Shown here: one piece after another, positions 36,415-47,366 of the stretch
How the letters are laid out: each line of letters starts with the position of its first letter
How positions within the stretch are numbered: position 1 is the first letter of the stretch
Origin: Gemmatimonas phototrophica
GTDB taxonomy: Bacteria > Latescibacterota > UBA2968 > UBA8231
NCBI GenBank assembly: GCA_945861755.1
Contig: CAMAVQ010000005.1
Coordinates: 1 to 64,000 of the forward strand
Direction: 5' to 3'
DNA length: 64,000 bases
Position numbers and translations under genes: made by a program
The notes under the pieces: model-generated
Seen by the model: only the letters and a program-made list of their open reading frames with translations
Database searches by the model: none
What the model was told of the DNA's origin: nothing

Positions 36415-37482
36415 CTAACCGCGCAGCTCGTCGACCATCGAGAACATCCCGCGGTATCCCTCGGAACAATTGCGGCACATGGGGATACCCAGGCGATCGT
36501 CTAAAAGGCGCTGACGGAAATCCATGTACGCCCGGCCCCGCCAGATTTGGCGAAAATCCCCGCCGGCAAAGGCCTTGCCCATCTCGAAGTCCACGTCCTT
36601 GTCGAAACAACAAGGAGCCACCGCGCCATTCCAGTTGACCATCGAGCTGTACCAGAGCACCTTGCAGCCACGGGCGGGCTGACCTTTGACGGCCAGTTCT
36701 CCCGCGGTGGAATCGTAGCGACGGAAGGCTTCGCTGTCAGGCAGGAACACCGCAGCCTCTTCCTGGGTGTAGACCTGGGCGGTCTTGACCAGAAACTTGT
36801 CCGCCCCCAGCTCGCGGGCCAGACGCTCGGCCTCCTGCACTTCACCTTGGTTGTGTTTAAAAACGATGAACTGGAGGTTGACCAAGGGGGTGGTCCGGCC
36901 CAGATCTTTCTTAGCCTGGGTCAGCAGGCGGACCCCGGTGAAGACCTTCTCGATCTTACCGCCTACTCGGTAGCGTTCGTAGGTCTCCTGGTCGACCCCG
37001 TCGAGCGAGACGATGATCTCGTCCAGGCCGGCTTCCACCAGCGCGCGGGCTTGCTCGGGGGTCCGGATATAATGGCCATTGGTGCTGGTGAGGGTGGGAA
37101 TGCGCTTCTGGCGGGCATAGCGCACCATCTCGGTGAAGCAGGGGTTGATGAAAGGTTCCCCCTGGTTCCACAGCATTAACAGGATCAACTTGTCGCCTAC
37201 TTGGTCGATCAGGCGCTGAAAATCCTGCAGGTCCATCTTGCCGCGTGGCCGGGTCATCTGACCGTTTCCAGATGGACAGAGGGGACACTTGAGGTTGCAG
37301 AAGTTGGTGGGCTCAACCATCAGCATAAAAGGCTGACCCCAGACCACCGGCCGACCGAGGATCCGCGACAGGCCCAAGGAACTCAGGACCTTGGTGAAGT
37401 TCCACAGCCGTTTCCAGGAAAAGGCATATCCGTAGCGCTCCAGTAAACGCGGAATAACTTTGGGACTTAACAGAAACGCCAT
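36415..37482 (-). CDS. Radical SAM / SPASM-domain protein
   Basis: A 355-residue iron-sulfur enzyme. The radical SAM cluster is bound by C62, C66 and C69 (CNLKCPLC), with the expected following GE-like segment NQGEPFINP. The C-terminal SPASM region has further cysteines in GCKVLW, VAPCCFDKD and MCRNCSEG for auxiliary clusters. Such enzymes modify peptides or small molecules, or sugar units in glycan clusters. Genes on both sides are glycosyltransferases, so a glycan or lipid role is inferred. GGAGG lies three bases before the ATG. Confidence 0.88.
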   Translation of the reverse strand: MAFLLSPKVIPRLLERYGYAFSWKRLWNFTKVLSSLGLSRILGRPVVWGQPFMLMVEPTNFCNLKCPLCPSGNGQMTRPRGKMDLQDFQRLIDQVGDKLILLMLWNQGEPFINPCFTEMVRYARQKRIPTLTSTNGHYIRTPEQARALVEAGLDEIIVSLDGVDQETYERYRVGGKIEKVFTGVRLLTQAKKDLGRTTPLVNLQFIVFKHNQGEVQEAERLARELGADKFLVKTAQVYTQEEAAVFLPDSEAFRRYDSTAGELAVKGQPARGCKVLWYSSMVNWNGAVAPCCFDKDVDFEMGKAFAGGDFRQIWRGRAYMDFRQRLLDDRLGIPMCRNCSEGYRGMFSMVDELRG

Positions 37483-37504
37483 TTTCCTCCCGGGGAAACG
37501 GACC

Positions 37505-38587
37505 TCATTTCCAGCGGAACCACCCCAGCCGCCCGGCCAGGGTGAAGACCAAGACGTATGGAATATACAACACTTCGAGAAATGGCAAATGGTGCAAGAG
37601 TTTTCGCTCTCCAGGGCGCGGGGCGTATCGCCAGAGCAGGATCAGATCGGCGAGCCAACGCGTTCCCCAAATCACCAGAAAAAGTAGCTCCGCTCTTCCC
37701 AGCACTAGCTTGGCCATTCCCACCAGCAAGAGCAGATGGAAAAGATAGACCGCCGTACCCAGGAGCAATGCCGGCCCCTGGTAATGCCCCGCCTTTGAGG
37801 CGTGCCTCAGTTTCTGCTGGAGGAGGGCCCTCCAGGTCTGGGGACCAGGGCTGCAATCGACCACACAGGCATTGTGGACAATTTTCCAGGACGTGCGGGC
37901 CACCAGACGGAGAAAATACACGTCGTCCCCGCCGATCAGATGGCCAATAGCAGAAAAGCCGCCTACTTGCTCATAGACCTCGCGCCGGTACGCAAGATTT
38001 CGGCCGGTGCAGGAGAGCGGCCGGCCCATGCCCATGCTGCCAGCACCCAGAGCTCCCACCGCCAGATTGTCGAGGGCGAGAACCCCCTGCCTGAGCCCAG
38101 GACTGGGCAGGGGAAAGGCGTGGCCGGCGACCAAACCCACCTGAGGACTGAAGAGGGCGACCGTGCGGCGCACCCAGTCTGGGGGAGGTTGGCAATCGGC
38201 ATCCGTGAAGAGCAGTAGGTCCCCTCCGCTGGCATCGATGCCGGCCGCCAGGGCACTTTTCTTGGGGCAGCGAAAACGCGGTTCGCGACCAGCCCGCACC
38301 AGCTTCAACTGCTCACCGCAGCGCGCTTCGACCAAGGGGGCCGTCTGGTCCGTCGAGCGATCATCCACCACCACCACCTCCCACGATCCCCCGTAATCCT
38401 GGACCTGCAGGGCATCAAGACAGGCAGTGACCTGAGCCTCTTCGTTGCGGGCGGCCACGATCACGCTGACCTGGGGACGGTCCTGGACGGTCTGGGCCGG
38501 CTGCCGGCCCAGACCCATATTCAGCCACAGCAGCGCCGCCAGGTACACCGCGCCACTGCTCAGGAGCAGAACCTCCCAAAGCCCCAT
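37505..38587 (-). CDS. Membrane-associated family 2 glycosyltransferase (second copy)
   Basis: A 360-residue GT2 with an N-terminal helix (residues 5-25), GT-A motifs VIVAARNEEAQV, VVDDRSTDQT and TDADCQ, an acceptor motif GGDDV, and a QKLRHASK segment at the QxxRW position. Two or three membrane helices close the protein. It is a diverged paralogue of the GT2 at the end of the same operon. The two may add successive sugars to one lipid-linked glycan. Confidence 0.85.
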   Translation of the reverse strand: MGLWEVLLLSSGAVYLAALLWLNMGLGRQPAQTVQDRPQVSVIVAARNEEAQVTACLDALQVQDYGGSWEVVVVDDRSTDQTAPLVEARCGEQLKLVRAGREPRFRCPKKSALAAGIDASGGDLLLFTDADCQPPPDWVRRTVALFSPQVGLVAGHAFPLPSPGLRQGVLALDNLAVGALGAGSMGMGRPLSCTGRNLAYRREVYEQVGGFSAIGHLIGGDDVYFLRLVARTSWKIVHNACVVDCSPGPQTWRALLQQKLRHASKAGHYQGPALLLGTAVYLFHLLLLVGMAKLVLGRAELLFLVIWGTRWLADLILLWRYAPRPGERKLLHHLPFLEVLYIPYVLVFTLAGRLGWFRWK

Positions 38588-38593
38588 GGCGCC

Positions 38594-41634
<3,041 letters not shown>

Positions 41635-41643
41635 GCCGGGACA

Positions 41644-42876
41644 CTAGACCACTGGGGCCGGGGTCTGGGGCCTCAGGTGCCGGCTCCACCAGCCGATCAG
41701 ACGCAGACAGAGCTGCCCGGCGGCCACGGCCCCCAGCAGCGCGATGCCCGCCTCTGCGGGTAAAACTCGCATCAGACTGGCCGCCAGGGCTAGTCCCACA
41801 TCGTCCAGATCGATGCCGCCGGCCGGCACTGGGCGTTGGCCCCGGTGGGGGCGTTCTGCCGGGACATAACGCACCTCCAGACGGCTGCTCAACCGGGCGG
41901 CCAGTCGCAGCACCAGCACCAGTAGCGCCGCCCAGGCAAAGACACCCAAGTTGACGCCACCAGCCAAAACCCCCTCGCCGAGGAACCAACCACAGCCAAA
42001 GAGCAGGGCGCTCTGGGCAAAACCATAACTCCCGGACATGGCCTCCAGGATGTCCAGCCGGCGCAGGGTGGCATTGATCAGCCAGGCACCCGCCAGCAGC
42101 CCCACCCAAAGGGGTTCCAATCCCAGCGCCGCGGCGACGCCCCCTCCTAAGAGCACCACTCCGGCCAGCAAATAACAGATCACCCAGCCATCGAACTGGT
42201 CGCGGGTGGCGAGGTCCCCCAACAAACCAATCAGACACCCCAGCAAGGTGCTCCAGCACAGCTTGCCCACTGGGCTGTCTACCGTCAGGTTATGTTGGGC
42301 AAATTCCAGGGAGGCCAGCGGGAAGGCATCGCCGTACAATTGGCTAATGCCCAGTGCCGCCAACATCGCACCGCAAAGGGCCGCCAAAGGGGGACGCCCC
42401 GCCTGCTGTTCGGCGCCGGCAGCGGAGATCCCCACCATACAGATGCCGCAGACCACCTCGAGCGCTGACCCGCTGAAGTAGATGGAGCCGACCTGGGGAA
42501 ATTGGTTGACGAGAAAGGCGGCAAGCAACACCGCGGCCATAGCGAGGCCTGCCTGCCCTCCCTCTATTAGGAGCCCCAGGAACCGGTGTTGGTATTCCCG
42601 ACGCAGGTCAAAGGTGCAGCCGGCGGCTAAGCCAATCCACCCACCACAAAAAACCAAGACCACCGAAAGGAGCGCGGCAAAGGAAGGGGCCAGTTGGGGC
42701 AGGAAGGTGTATCCAGACACCACCCCGGCCAGGCCATAGTGCAACCGGGGAGCGGTGAGGGGTGCCCAGAACTCGGTTCCCAGGTGCCTGGCCTGCTGTG
42801 CCAGCATCCGGAGCCCTGCGATCAGAACCAAGCCCAGGCCAAAACGCCCCAGATCGATGAGGTCGGGGGCCATCAT
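41644..42876 (-). CDS. Polytopic membrane protein, possibly cation:proton-antiporter-like
   Basis: A 410-residue protein of about ten to twelve membrane helices with short loops. LVFCGGWIGLAAGCTFDLRRE near residue 85 resembles the helix-loop of some sodium/proton-exchanger-like families (G-x-x-x-G-L-x-F-D-L-R), but I cannot name a family with confidence. A repeated-fold organisation of two halves is plausible. It lies 17 bp after ssb. The 170-aa membrane protein at 50302 has a similar feel but no clear sequence identity. Confidence 0.6.
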   Translation of the reverse strand: MMAPDLIDLGRFGLGLVLIAGLRMLAQQARHLGTEFWAPLTAPRLHYGLAGVVSGYTFLPQLAPSFAALLSVVLVFCGGWIGLAAGCTFDLRREYQHRFLGLLIEGGQAGLAMAAVLLAAFLVNQFPQVGSIYFSGSALEVVCGICMVGISAAGAEQQAGRPPLAALCGAMLAALGISQLYGDAFPLASLEFAQHNLTVDSPVGKLCWSTLLGCLIGLLGDLATRDQFDGWVICYLLAGVVLLGGGVAAALGLEPLWVGLLAGAWLINATLRRLDILEAMSGSYGFAQSALLFGCGWFLGEGVLAGGVNLGVFAWAALLVLVLRLAARLSSRLEVRYVPAERPHRGQRPVPAGGIDLDDVGLALAASLMRVLPAEAGIALLGAVAAGQLCLRLIGWWSRHLRPQTPAPVV

Positions 42877-42893
42877 CACCGGTGAGGGATTGC

Positions 42894-43349
42894 TCAGAAA
42901 GGCAGGTCGTCGTCGGCCATCGGTGCCCCCCCGGGAGGACCGGCGTCGCTACTACTAGGGGCCCCGGCGCCTGGATGCCCAGTATCCCCGCTGAAGCCGC
43001 CATCCCCGCCCCGCCCGTCGAGCATCTGCATATCGTCGACGACAACTTCCGTCATGTACCGTTTCTGCCCGTTGGGGTCATCCCAGGAACGGGTCTGCAA
43101 GCGGCCCTCCACGTAAATCTTGCTGCCTTTCTTGAGGTACTGGCCAGCGATTTCCGCCAACTTGCGCCACAGCACCAGGCGGTGCCATTCGGTGCGCTCC
43201 TGCTTTTGACCGCTGACCTTGTCGGTCCAGCTCTCCGAGGTAGCCAAGCTGAAATTTGCGACCGGCGCCCCGCTGGCCGTGTACTTGACCTCCGGGTCAG
43301 AGCCGATGTTGCCAATCAGAATGACCTTGTTGACACCGCCGCGCGACAT
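42894..43349 (-). CDS. ssb: Single-stranded DNA-binding protein
   Basis: A 151-residue OB-fold protein. [27 protein letters not shown] is the classical start, [12 protein letters not shown] and [17 protein letters not shown] follow. A Gly/Pro/Ser-rich linker leads to the acidic tail DDDLPF, which recruits replication and repair proteins. The ATG at 43349 has GGAG eight bases upstream. It is divergent from the receiver-domain gene. Confidence 0.96.
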   Translation of the reverse strand: MSRGGVNKVILIGNIGSDPEVKYTASGAPVANFSLATSESWTDKVSGQKQERTEWHRLVLWRKLAEIAGQYLKKGSKIYVEGRLQTRSWDDPNGQKRYMTEVVVDDMQMLDGRGGDGGFSGDTGHPGAGAPSSSDAGPPGGAPMADDDLPF

Positions 43350-43467
43350 AAGTAGCACTCCGATCGAAAGAATGGAGAGGATGGGGTCCGCCCTCCGTAC
43401 TGTACTACCGGTTTCGGGGGATCATATGTTAATACTGCCGGCGAACCGAGTCAAGCACAAGCAGGAT

Positions 43468-43495
43468 TTGACACCTCCCATTCCGCACCTAGATT
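43468..43495 (+). promoter_or_regulatory. Sigma70-type promoter giving a nearly leaderless response-regulator mRNA
   Basis: TTGACA at 43468-43473 and TAGATT at 43490-43495 with a 16-bp spacer. The predicted start near 43502 is at the ATG of the receiver-domain gene (43503), and no Shine-Dalgarno is present. Confidence 0.55.
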
Positions 43496-43502
43496 TCACC
43501 AC

Positions 43503-43886
43503 ATGGCAAAGTTCAAACTGCTTTTTGTAGATGACGAGGTCGATTTCCTGAGCACCATTGAGGAGTTTTTCTCCGGCCTGGGGTATACCGTCGTCACGGC
43601 CAGCAATGGTCCGCAGGGCCTGCTGCGCCTGAAAGAGACCCTGCCGGACCTGGTTTTTCTCGATATCTCCATGCCCCACATGGACGGCAGCGAAACCCTA
43701 CGCCTTATCCGCGAGCTTGACCCGAAAGTCCAGGTGATCATCGTCTCCGGGTACGCTTCGGAAAATCTGGCCAGGGAATTATTGGCCCAGGGGGCCTACG
43801 ATTTTTTCCAGAAACCCATCGACCTGTTCCAACTGCACCACACCATCGAGCGCCTGGTTATGCTCAAGGATCTGGCCGAATACTGA
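43503..43886 (+). CDS. Stand-alone response-regulator receiver domain (CheY-like)
   Basis: A 127-residue receiver with all key residues: the acidic pair in LLFVDDEVD, the phospho-acceptor Asp in LVFLDISMPHMDG, Ser in IIVSGYAS and the Lys-Pro of FFQKPID. The C-terminus lacks any output domain. It would act by protein-protein contacts, for example with a flagellar or chemosensory partner, or as a phosphorelay component. No histidine kinase is present nearby. Confidence 0.92.
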   Translation: MAKFKLLFVDDEVDFLSTIEEFFSGLGYTVVTASNGPQGLLRLKETLPDLVFLDISMPHMDGSETLRLIRELDPKVQVIIVSGYASENLARELLAQGAYDFFQKPIDLFQLHHTIERLVMLKDLAEY

Positions 43887-43936
43887 GCGACCAGGCCGAA
43901 GATGAGCTAAATCGCCCCTCAGAAAACGGAAACTGC

Positions 43937-43965
43937 TTGACTTTCCCAGCCACCCTTCTTATCCT
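43937..43965 (+). promoter_or_regulatory. Sigma70-type promoter upstream of a small transcript / ftsA leader
   Basis: TTGACT at 43937-43942 and TATCCT at 43960-43965 are 17 bp apart. Transcription should begin near 43972. Confidence 0.65.
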
Positions 43966-43971
43966 AAAAAA

Positions 43972-44057
43972 AGACTCGCTGATGACTAATTTGCGACTGG
44001 GTCTCCCCCCTGCCGCAAAGACAAATTGTTCTCTTCAGCCAGTCGCTTTTTTGTTCT
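43972..44057 (+). ncRNA. Candidate small RNA or attenuator leader before ftsA (about 86 nt)
   Basis: The stretch is bounded by a good promoter and an intrinsic-terminator-like structure. GCGACTGG (43993-44000) pairs perfectly with CCAGTCGC (44039-44046) and a run of six T follows. AATTTG (43988-43993) can instead pair with CAAATT (44022-44027), which conflicts with the terminator stem and gives an alternative fold. GTCT/AGAC can form an inner stem. No long open frame exists, and it does not look like 4.5S, 6S or tmRNA. It is either an independent small RNA or an attenuator controlling ftsA. Confidence 0.45.
43993..44057 (+). terminator. Intrinsic terminator / attenuator upstream of ftsA
   Basis: An 8-bp perfect stem, GCGACTGG with CCAGTCGC, closes a 38-base loop and is followed by TTTTTTGTTCT. 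The large loop makes it weaker than a standard terminator unless the internal stem forms. Confidence 0.55.
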
Positions 44058-44207
44058 AAGACCTCCGAATCCTCCCCCCGGTTTTTGTCTCTGCGCCACC
44101 GCACTCCCCACTGTTATTGAGCCAAGACTTTCACTCCTCCAATTTGCGATTGCCGGCCGGGGCCCTGCAGCCTCGTGGCGATCCTTTGCATCTCGGGTCA
44201 CTGCCTT
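44058..44207. other. Remaining ftsA leader region
   Basis: This stretch holds no gene I can support. It is pyrimidine-rich, and AATTTGCGATTG at 44141-44152 nearly repeats AATTTGCGACTG at 43988-43999 in the candidate small RNA. CCGGCCGG nearby is a short palindrome. No clear second promoter or Shine-Dalgarno precedes the ATG at 44208. Confidence 0.35.
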
Positions 44208-45422
44208 ATGAGCGGATCACCTATCGTCGTCCTCGACATCGGCACTGCCAAAGTCCTCTGCATGGTAGGCGAAATGCAGCCCGATGACCAATTAAAAATC
44301 CTGGGCATGGGTAGCAGCCCCTGCCGCGGTCTGCGCCGCAGTTCCATTATCGATATGCCCAAAGTGGTAGAAGCCATCTCGGCGGCGGTGGCTGAAGCCG
44401 GCCGGTCGGCGGGCTTGAAAATTACCGGTGCGTATATGGGGGTGGCCGGCGAGAGCGTTTCGGTCCATACCAGCCGCAGTACGGTCGCCATTTCCGGCAC
44501 CTCCACCCCCATCGACGACAGCGACGTTCAGCGCGGCCTGGCCGCCACCGAGCAGGCTTTGCCGGCGGGCAATTCCATCCTCCTCCACCGTTTTATCCAG
44601 AGCTATGCGGTGGACGGCGAATACGTCCAGAATCCCCTCTGGCTGCACGGCAATAAACTCGAGATCGAAACCCTCAGTATTCTCGCCTCCCGCCAGGCCT
44701 GCACCACCCTGCAACGCGCCGCCGAGGAGGCCGGGGTGGAGATCGCTGGCTTCATTCATGAGACCGTGGCTGCCTCGACTGCCCTCATTTCCCCGGACGA
44801 ACGGGAAATGGGAATCGCTCTGCTGGATATCGGCGCGGGCACCTCTGATCTGGCTATCTTTCGCGGGCAACTGCGCCACCTGGCTGAGATCCCCTTTGGC
44901 GGGGACGATCTCACCAAGGACCTCTCGGTTGTTCTCAACATGTCACCGCGCGAAGCGGAACAACTCAAACAACTGCACGGTTATGTGTGTAGCCGTGCGG
45001 AGAAGGCCGACCAGAACATCACCTTCAATACCACGGCCGGCCGGCCCCATACCATCAGTCAGCACCAACTCAAGGAAATCATCGAAGCCCGCCAGCAGGA
45101 GATCTTTGAGTTCGTGCGCCAGGAACTGGACCTCAACCGCTACGGGCAGAAGTTGGCCGCCGGCCTGATTCTCACCGGCGGCGGGGCAATGCTCGAGAAC
45201 ATCGCCCAGCTGGGCGAGGAGATTCTCGGGATTCCGGTGCGGGTCGGTTCAGCGCAGGAGTTTTGCGCCACCGAAGGCTTCGGGGACCCTCAATACGCCA
45301 CCGCCATCGGCCTGATCCGCTTTGCCCTCGACGAGGAGCATCAGGAGACCTCCCTGACCCCAGTCCCACAGTCGGGCAAGAAGTTGCTGGATAAACTGGC
45401 CCGCATTTTCAGCTTTATGTGA
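44208..45422 (+). CDS. ftsA: Cell division protein FtsA
   Basis: A 404-residue actin-like protein that tethers FtsZ to the membrane. Nucleotide-binding motifs are VLDIGTAKVLCMVGE (phosphate 1), ALLDIGAGTSDLAIF (phosphate 2) and ILTGGGAMLENI (adenosine). The 1C domain specific to FtsA is present (ITGAYMGVAGESV), and the last dozen residues (KLLDKLARIFSFM) form the amphipathic membrane-targeting helix. The usual neighbour ftsZ is absent; a tRNA gene follows instead. The ATG at 44208 is chosen, as the open frame upstream has no similarity. Confidence 0.93.
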   Translation: MSGSPIVVLDIGTAKVLCMVGEMQPDDQLKILGMGSSPCRGLRRSSIIDMPKVVEAISAAVAEAGRSAGLKITGAYMGVAGESVSVHTSRSTVAISGTSTPIDDSDVQRGLAATEQALPAGNSILLHRFIQSYAVDGEYVQNPLWLHGNKLEIETLSILASRQACTTLQRAAEEAGVEIAGFIHETVAASTALISPDEREMGIALLDIGAGTSDLAIFRGQLRHLAEIPFGGDDLTKDLSVVLNMSPREAEQLKQLHGYVCSRAEKADQNITFNTTAGRPHTISQHQLKEIIEARQQEIFEFVRQELDLNRYGQKLAAGLILTGGGAMLENIAQLGEEILGIPVRVGSAQEFCATEGFGDPQYATAIGLIRFALDEEHQETSLTPVPQSGKKLLDKLARIFSFM

Positions 45423-45437
45423 CCGTCACTGGATGGT

Positions 45438-45467
45438 TTGACAGTCGAGGCCACACCCGTCTATATT
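45438..45467 (+). promoter_or_regulatory. Sigma70-type promoter of tRNA-Thr
   Basis: TTGACA at 45438-45443 and TATATT at 45462-45467 with an 18-bp spacer; predicted start about 20 bases before the mature tRNA. Confidence 0.8.
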
Positions 45468-45493
45468 TTTTGGCCTACCTACCCTCGGCTCCA

Positions 45494-45566
45494 GCCACCC
45501 TAGCTCAGTTGGTAGAGCAGCTCACTCGTAATGAGCAGGTCTCCGGTTCGATTCCGGAGGGTGGCT
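45494..45566 (+). tRNA. tRNA-Thr (anticodon CGT)
   Basis: A complete cloverleaf: acceptor GCCACCC with GGGTGGC, D-arm GCTC/GAGC, anticodon stem GCTCA/TGAGC with loop CTCGTAA (anticodon CGT, reads ACG), and T-arm TCCGG/CCGGA with TTCGATT loop. CCA is not encoded. It is flanked by its own promoter and terminator, so it is a single-gene unit. Confidence 0.96.
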
Positions 45567-45570
45567 CATA

Positions 45571-45604
45571 AAAAAGGCATCCGGCTGGCACCGGATGCCT
45601 TTTT
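45571..45604 (+). terminator. Intrinsic terminator after tRNA-Thr
   Basis: GGCATCCGG (45576-45584) pairs perfectly with CCGGATGCC (45591-45599), six-base loop, then five T. The upstream A-run makes it functional in both directions. Confidence 0.92.
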
Positions 45605-45687
45605 AAATGATCCTCCCAGGGTTGCCTGCTGAAGCCTCATTGATTTATTATTGAGACCATACTCCTTTGTTGGTCCAAGGATATGCG

Positions 45688-46050
45688 ATGGGTCTCAAAT
45701 ACCTGCTCTCACCTCAGGTAATCTCCTGCATCATCATCCTGGGAATGCTGGTGCTTATCATCCGCTCCATCCTGCTCTATTCCCGCCATATGAGCGAGCT
45801 TCAGCCTCGCCTGACGCACCTAGACCGCGAGATCCGCAATCGGCTGGAGGGCATGGCCGATCGCAAGAACGCAGTAGCCAAATTGACCGCAATCGTGACG
45901 CCGCTGCAGGAAAACGAAGGCCTCCTTCGCTCATATTATGAGGACCTCAGAAACATCGAAGTCGGAGAAGAAAAGCGGGCTCTCGCCCAGCAGCAGGCTT
46001 CTGAGGCAGAGAAAAAGGTGCGGATTTCCCGCAAGAAGATGGGTATCTGA
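45688..46050 (+). CDS. Small membrane protein with coiled coil, function unknown
   Basis: A 120-residue protein. Residues about 8-30 form one membrane helix (VISCIIILGMLVLIIRSILLY). The rest is a charged helix-forming region (HLDREIRNRLEGMADRKNAV and EEKRALAQQQASEAEKKV) typical of coiled coils, ending in a basic tail. I recognise no family. The ATG at 45688 follows AAGGA by seven bases and is preferred over a TTG at 45667. It stands alone after the tRNA terminator and converges on the amidohydrolase gene with a 6-bp gap. Confidence 0.65.
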   Translation: MGLKYLLSPQVISCIIILGMLVLIIRSILLYSRHMSELQPRLTHLDREIRNRLEGMADRKNAVAKLTAIVTPLQENEGLLRSYYEDLRNIEVGEEKRALAQQQASEAEKKVRISRKKMGI

Positions 46051-46056
46051 GGGGTC

Positions 46057-46896
46057 TCAGAGTCGATAAAATGCCTTTGCAGTATCCCAGAACAACTGCC
46101 GCTGTTCCGCGGCGCTGGCTCCCTTCACTGCCTCTTGAACCACCTCCAACCACCGCTGGTAACTGGCCGCCAGGGTACTCACCGGCCAGTCGCTGCCAAA
46201 CATCAGCCGGCCAAAACCAAAACAATCGATCACCTGGTCCAGATACGGACGCAGGTCCTCGGCCTTCCAGCTGGTCCAATCGGCCTCCGTCACCATGCCC
46301 GATACCTTGCACCACACATTGGGTAGCGCCGCCATTTCCCGCAACTGGGCCTTCCACGGGTCCATGATCCGGTCCTTGATGGCGGGCTTGCCGATATGGT
46401 CGAGGACAAAGTTCACCTCCGGGACCTGCCGCACTAGTTCGATGGCCGCCGCCAACTGGGGATGGAAGATGCAGACATCAAAAGTAAGGTCGAGCGGTGC
46501 CAACTTTCGCACCCCAGCCACAAACTCCGGCCGAGCGCAGAAGCGCACATCAGCTTCGCTCTGGATCAGCCGGCGGATGCCTTTAAGTTTGGGGTGCTTC
46601 CCCAGTTTTTCGAGGAATTCGTCCAGCCCCGCCTCTTCCACCGGTGCCCAGGCCACCACCCCGGCCACCGGCCCTTCGGCATCAGCCATGGACAGGATCC
46701 AGCGGGTTTCCTGGATGCCGAAAACAGGTTCGACTTCTGCCTGGACATGCACCGATTGGGTCACACCGGTGCCCTTGATCACCTCTTCGTAATCGCGCAA
46801 GATAAAATCGCGATCGAGGGCAGGCATTTGTTTGAGCCACTTGTAGTTGAAGCGACCGCGATCCCAAAGGTGGTGATGGGCATCGATGATTTCCAT
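46057..46896 (-). CDS. Amidohydrolase (COG3618-type lactonase-like TIM barrel)
   Basis: A 279-residue metal-dependent hydrolase of amidohydrolase family 2. The N-terminal IDAHHHLWD provides metal ligands, followed by FVLDHIGKP and the C-terminal MFGSDWPV, where the Asp acts in catalysis. This combination matches the fuconolactone/rhamnonolactone hydrolase group used in sugar breakdown; the exact lactone is unknown. AGGAGG lies a few bases upstream of the ATG. Only 35 bp separate it from the divergent DUF420 gene. Confidence 0.85.
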   Translation of the reverse strand: MEIIDAHHHLWDRGRFNYKWLKQMPALDRDFILRDYEEVIKGTGVTQSVHVQAEVEPVFGIQETRWILSMADAEGPVAGVVAWAPVEEAGLDEFLEKLGKHPKLKGIRRLIQSEADVRFCARPEFVAGVRKLAPLDLTFDVCIFHPQLAAAIELVRQVPEVNFVLDHIGKPAIKDRIMDPWKAQLREMAALPNVWCKVSGMVTEADWTSWKAEDLRPYLDQVIDCFGFGRLMFGSDWPVSTLAASYQRWLEVVQEAVKGASAAEQRQLFWDTAKAFYRL

Positions 46897-46931
46897 TGGT
46901 GGACCTCCTACGCTGAAAGGTATGTGTTCAC

Positions 46932-47366
46932 ATGAGTCCGGCCGACCTTCCCGTTCTCAACGCCAGCCTGAACACCCTCAGTTTCGTCCTCCTGATTCAA
47001 GGTTACCGCTGCATCCGGAGAAAGGATCGCGAGGGCCACCGGAAGTACATGCTCTGCGCCTTAGTTTCCTCGACGCTGTTCCTCGTCTCCTATCTGGTCT
47101 ACCACTACCTAGTCGGCTCGGTTCCCTATCTCCGCCACGACTGGACCCGCCCCCTCTACTTCGCCATCCTCATCCCCCACGTGATCCTCGCCGCCGGCAT
47201 GGGTCCCTTTATCATCGTCATGGTCTGGCGGGCCTGGCGCGCAGATTTTTCCCGCCACCGGCGCTTGGCCCGCTGGGTATGGCCGGTATGGATCTATGTC
47301 TCGGTCACCGGCGTGCTTGTCTACCTGATGCTCTACCAGCTCAATCAGGCCTCCGGCCTGCGGTAG
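46932..47366 (+). CDS. DUF420 family membrane protein
   Basis: A 144-residue protein with four membrane helices. The family pattern is plain: LPVLNASLNTLSFVLLIQGY, HRKYMLCAL, FLVSYLVYHY, RPLYFAILIPHVILA and RRLARWVWPVWIYVSVTGVLVYLML. DUF420 genes often accompany haem-copper oxidase assembly clusters, where their conserved histidines may matter. Here the oxidase genes are absent. Its end overlaps the ABC permease gene on the other strand by 22 bp. Confidence 0.87.
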   Translation: MSPADLPVLNASLNTLSFVLLIQGYRCIRRKDREGHRKYMLCALVSSTLFLVSYLVYHYLVGSVPYLRHDWTRPLYFAILIPHVILAAGMGPFIIVMVWRAWRADFSRHRRLARWVWPVWIYVSVTGVLVYLMLYQLNQASGLR

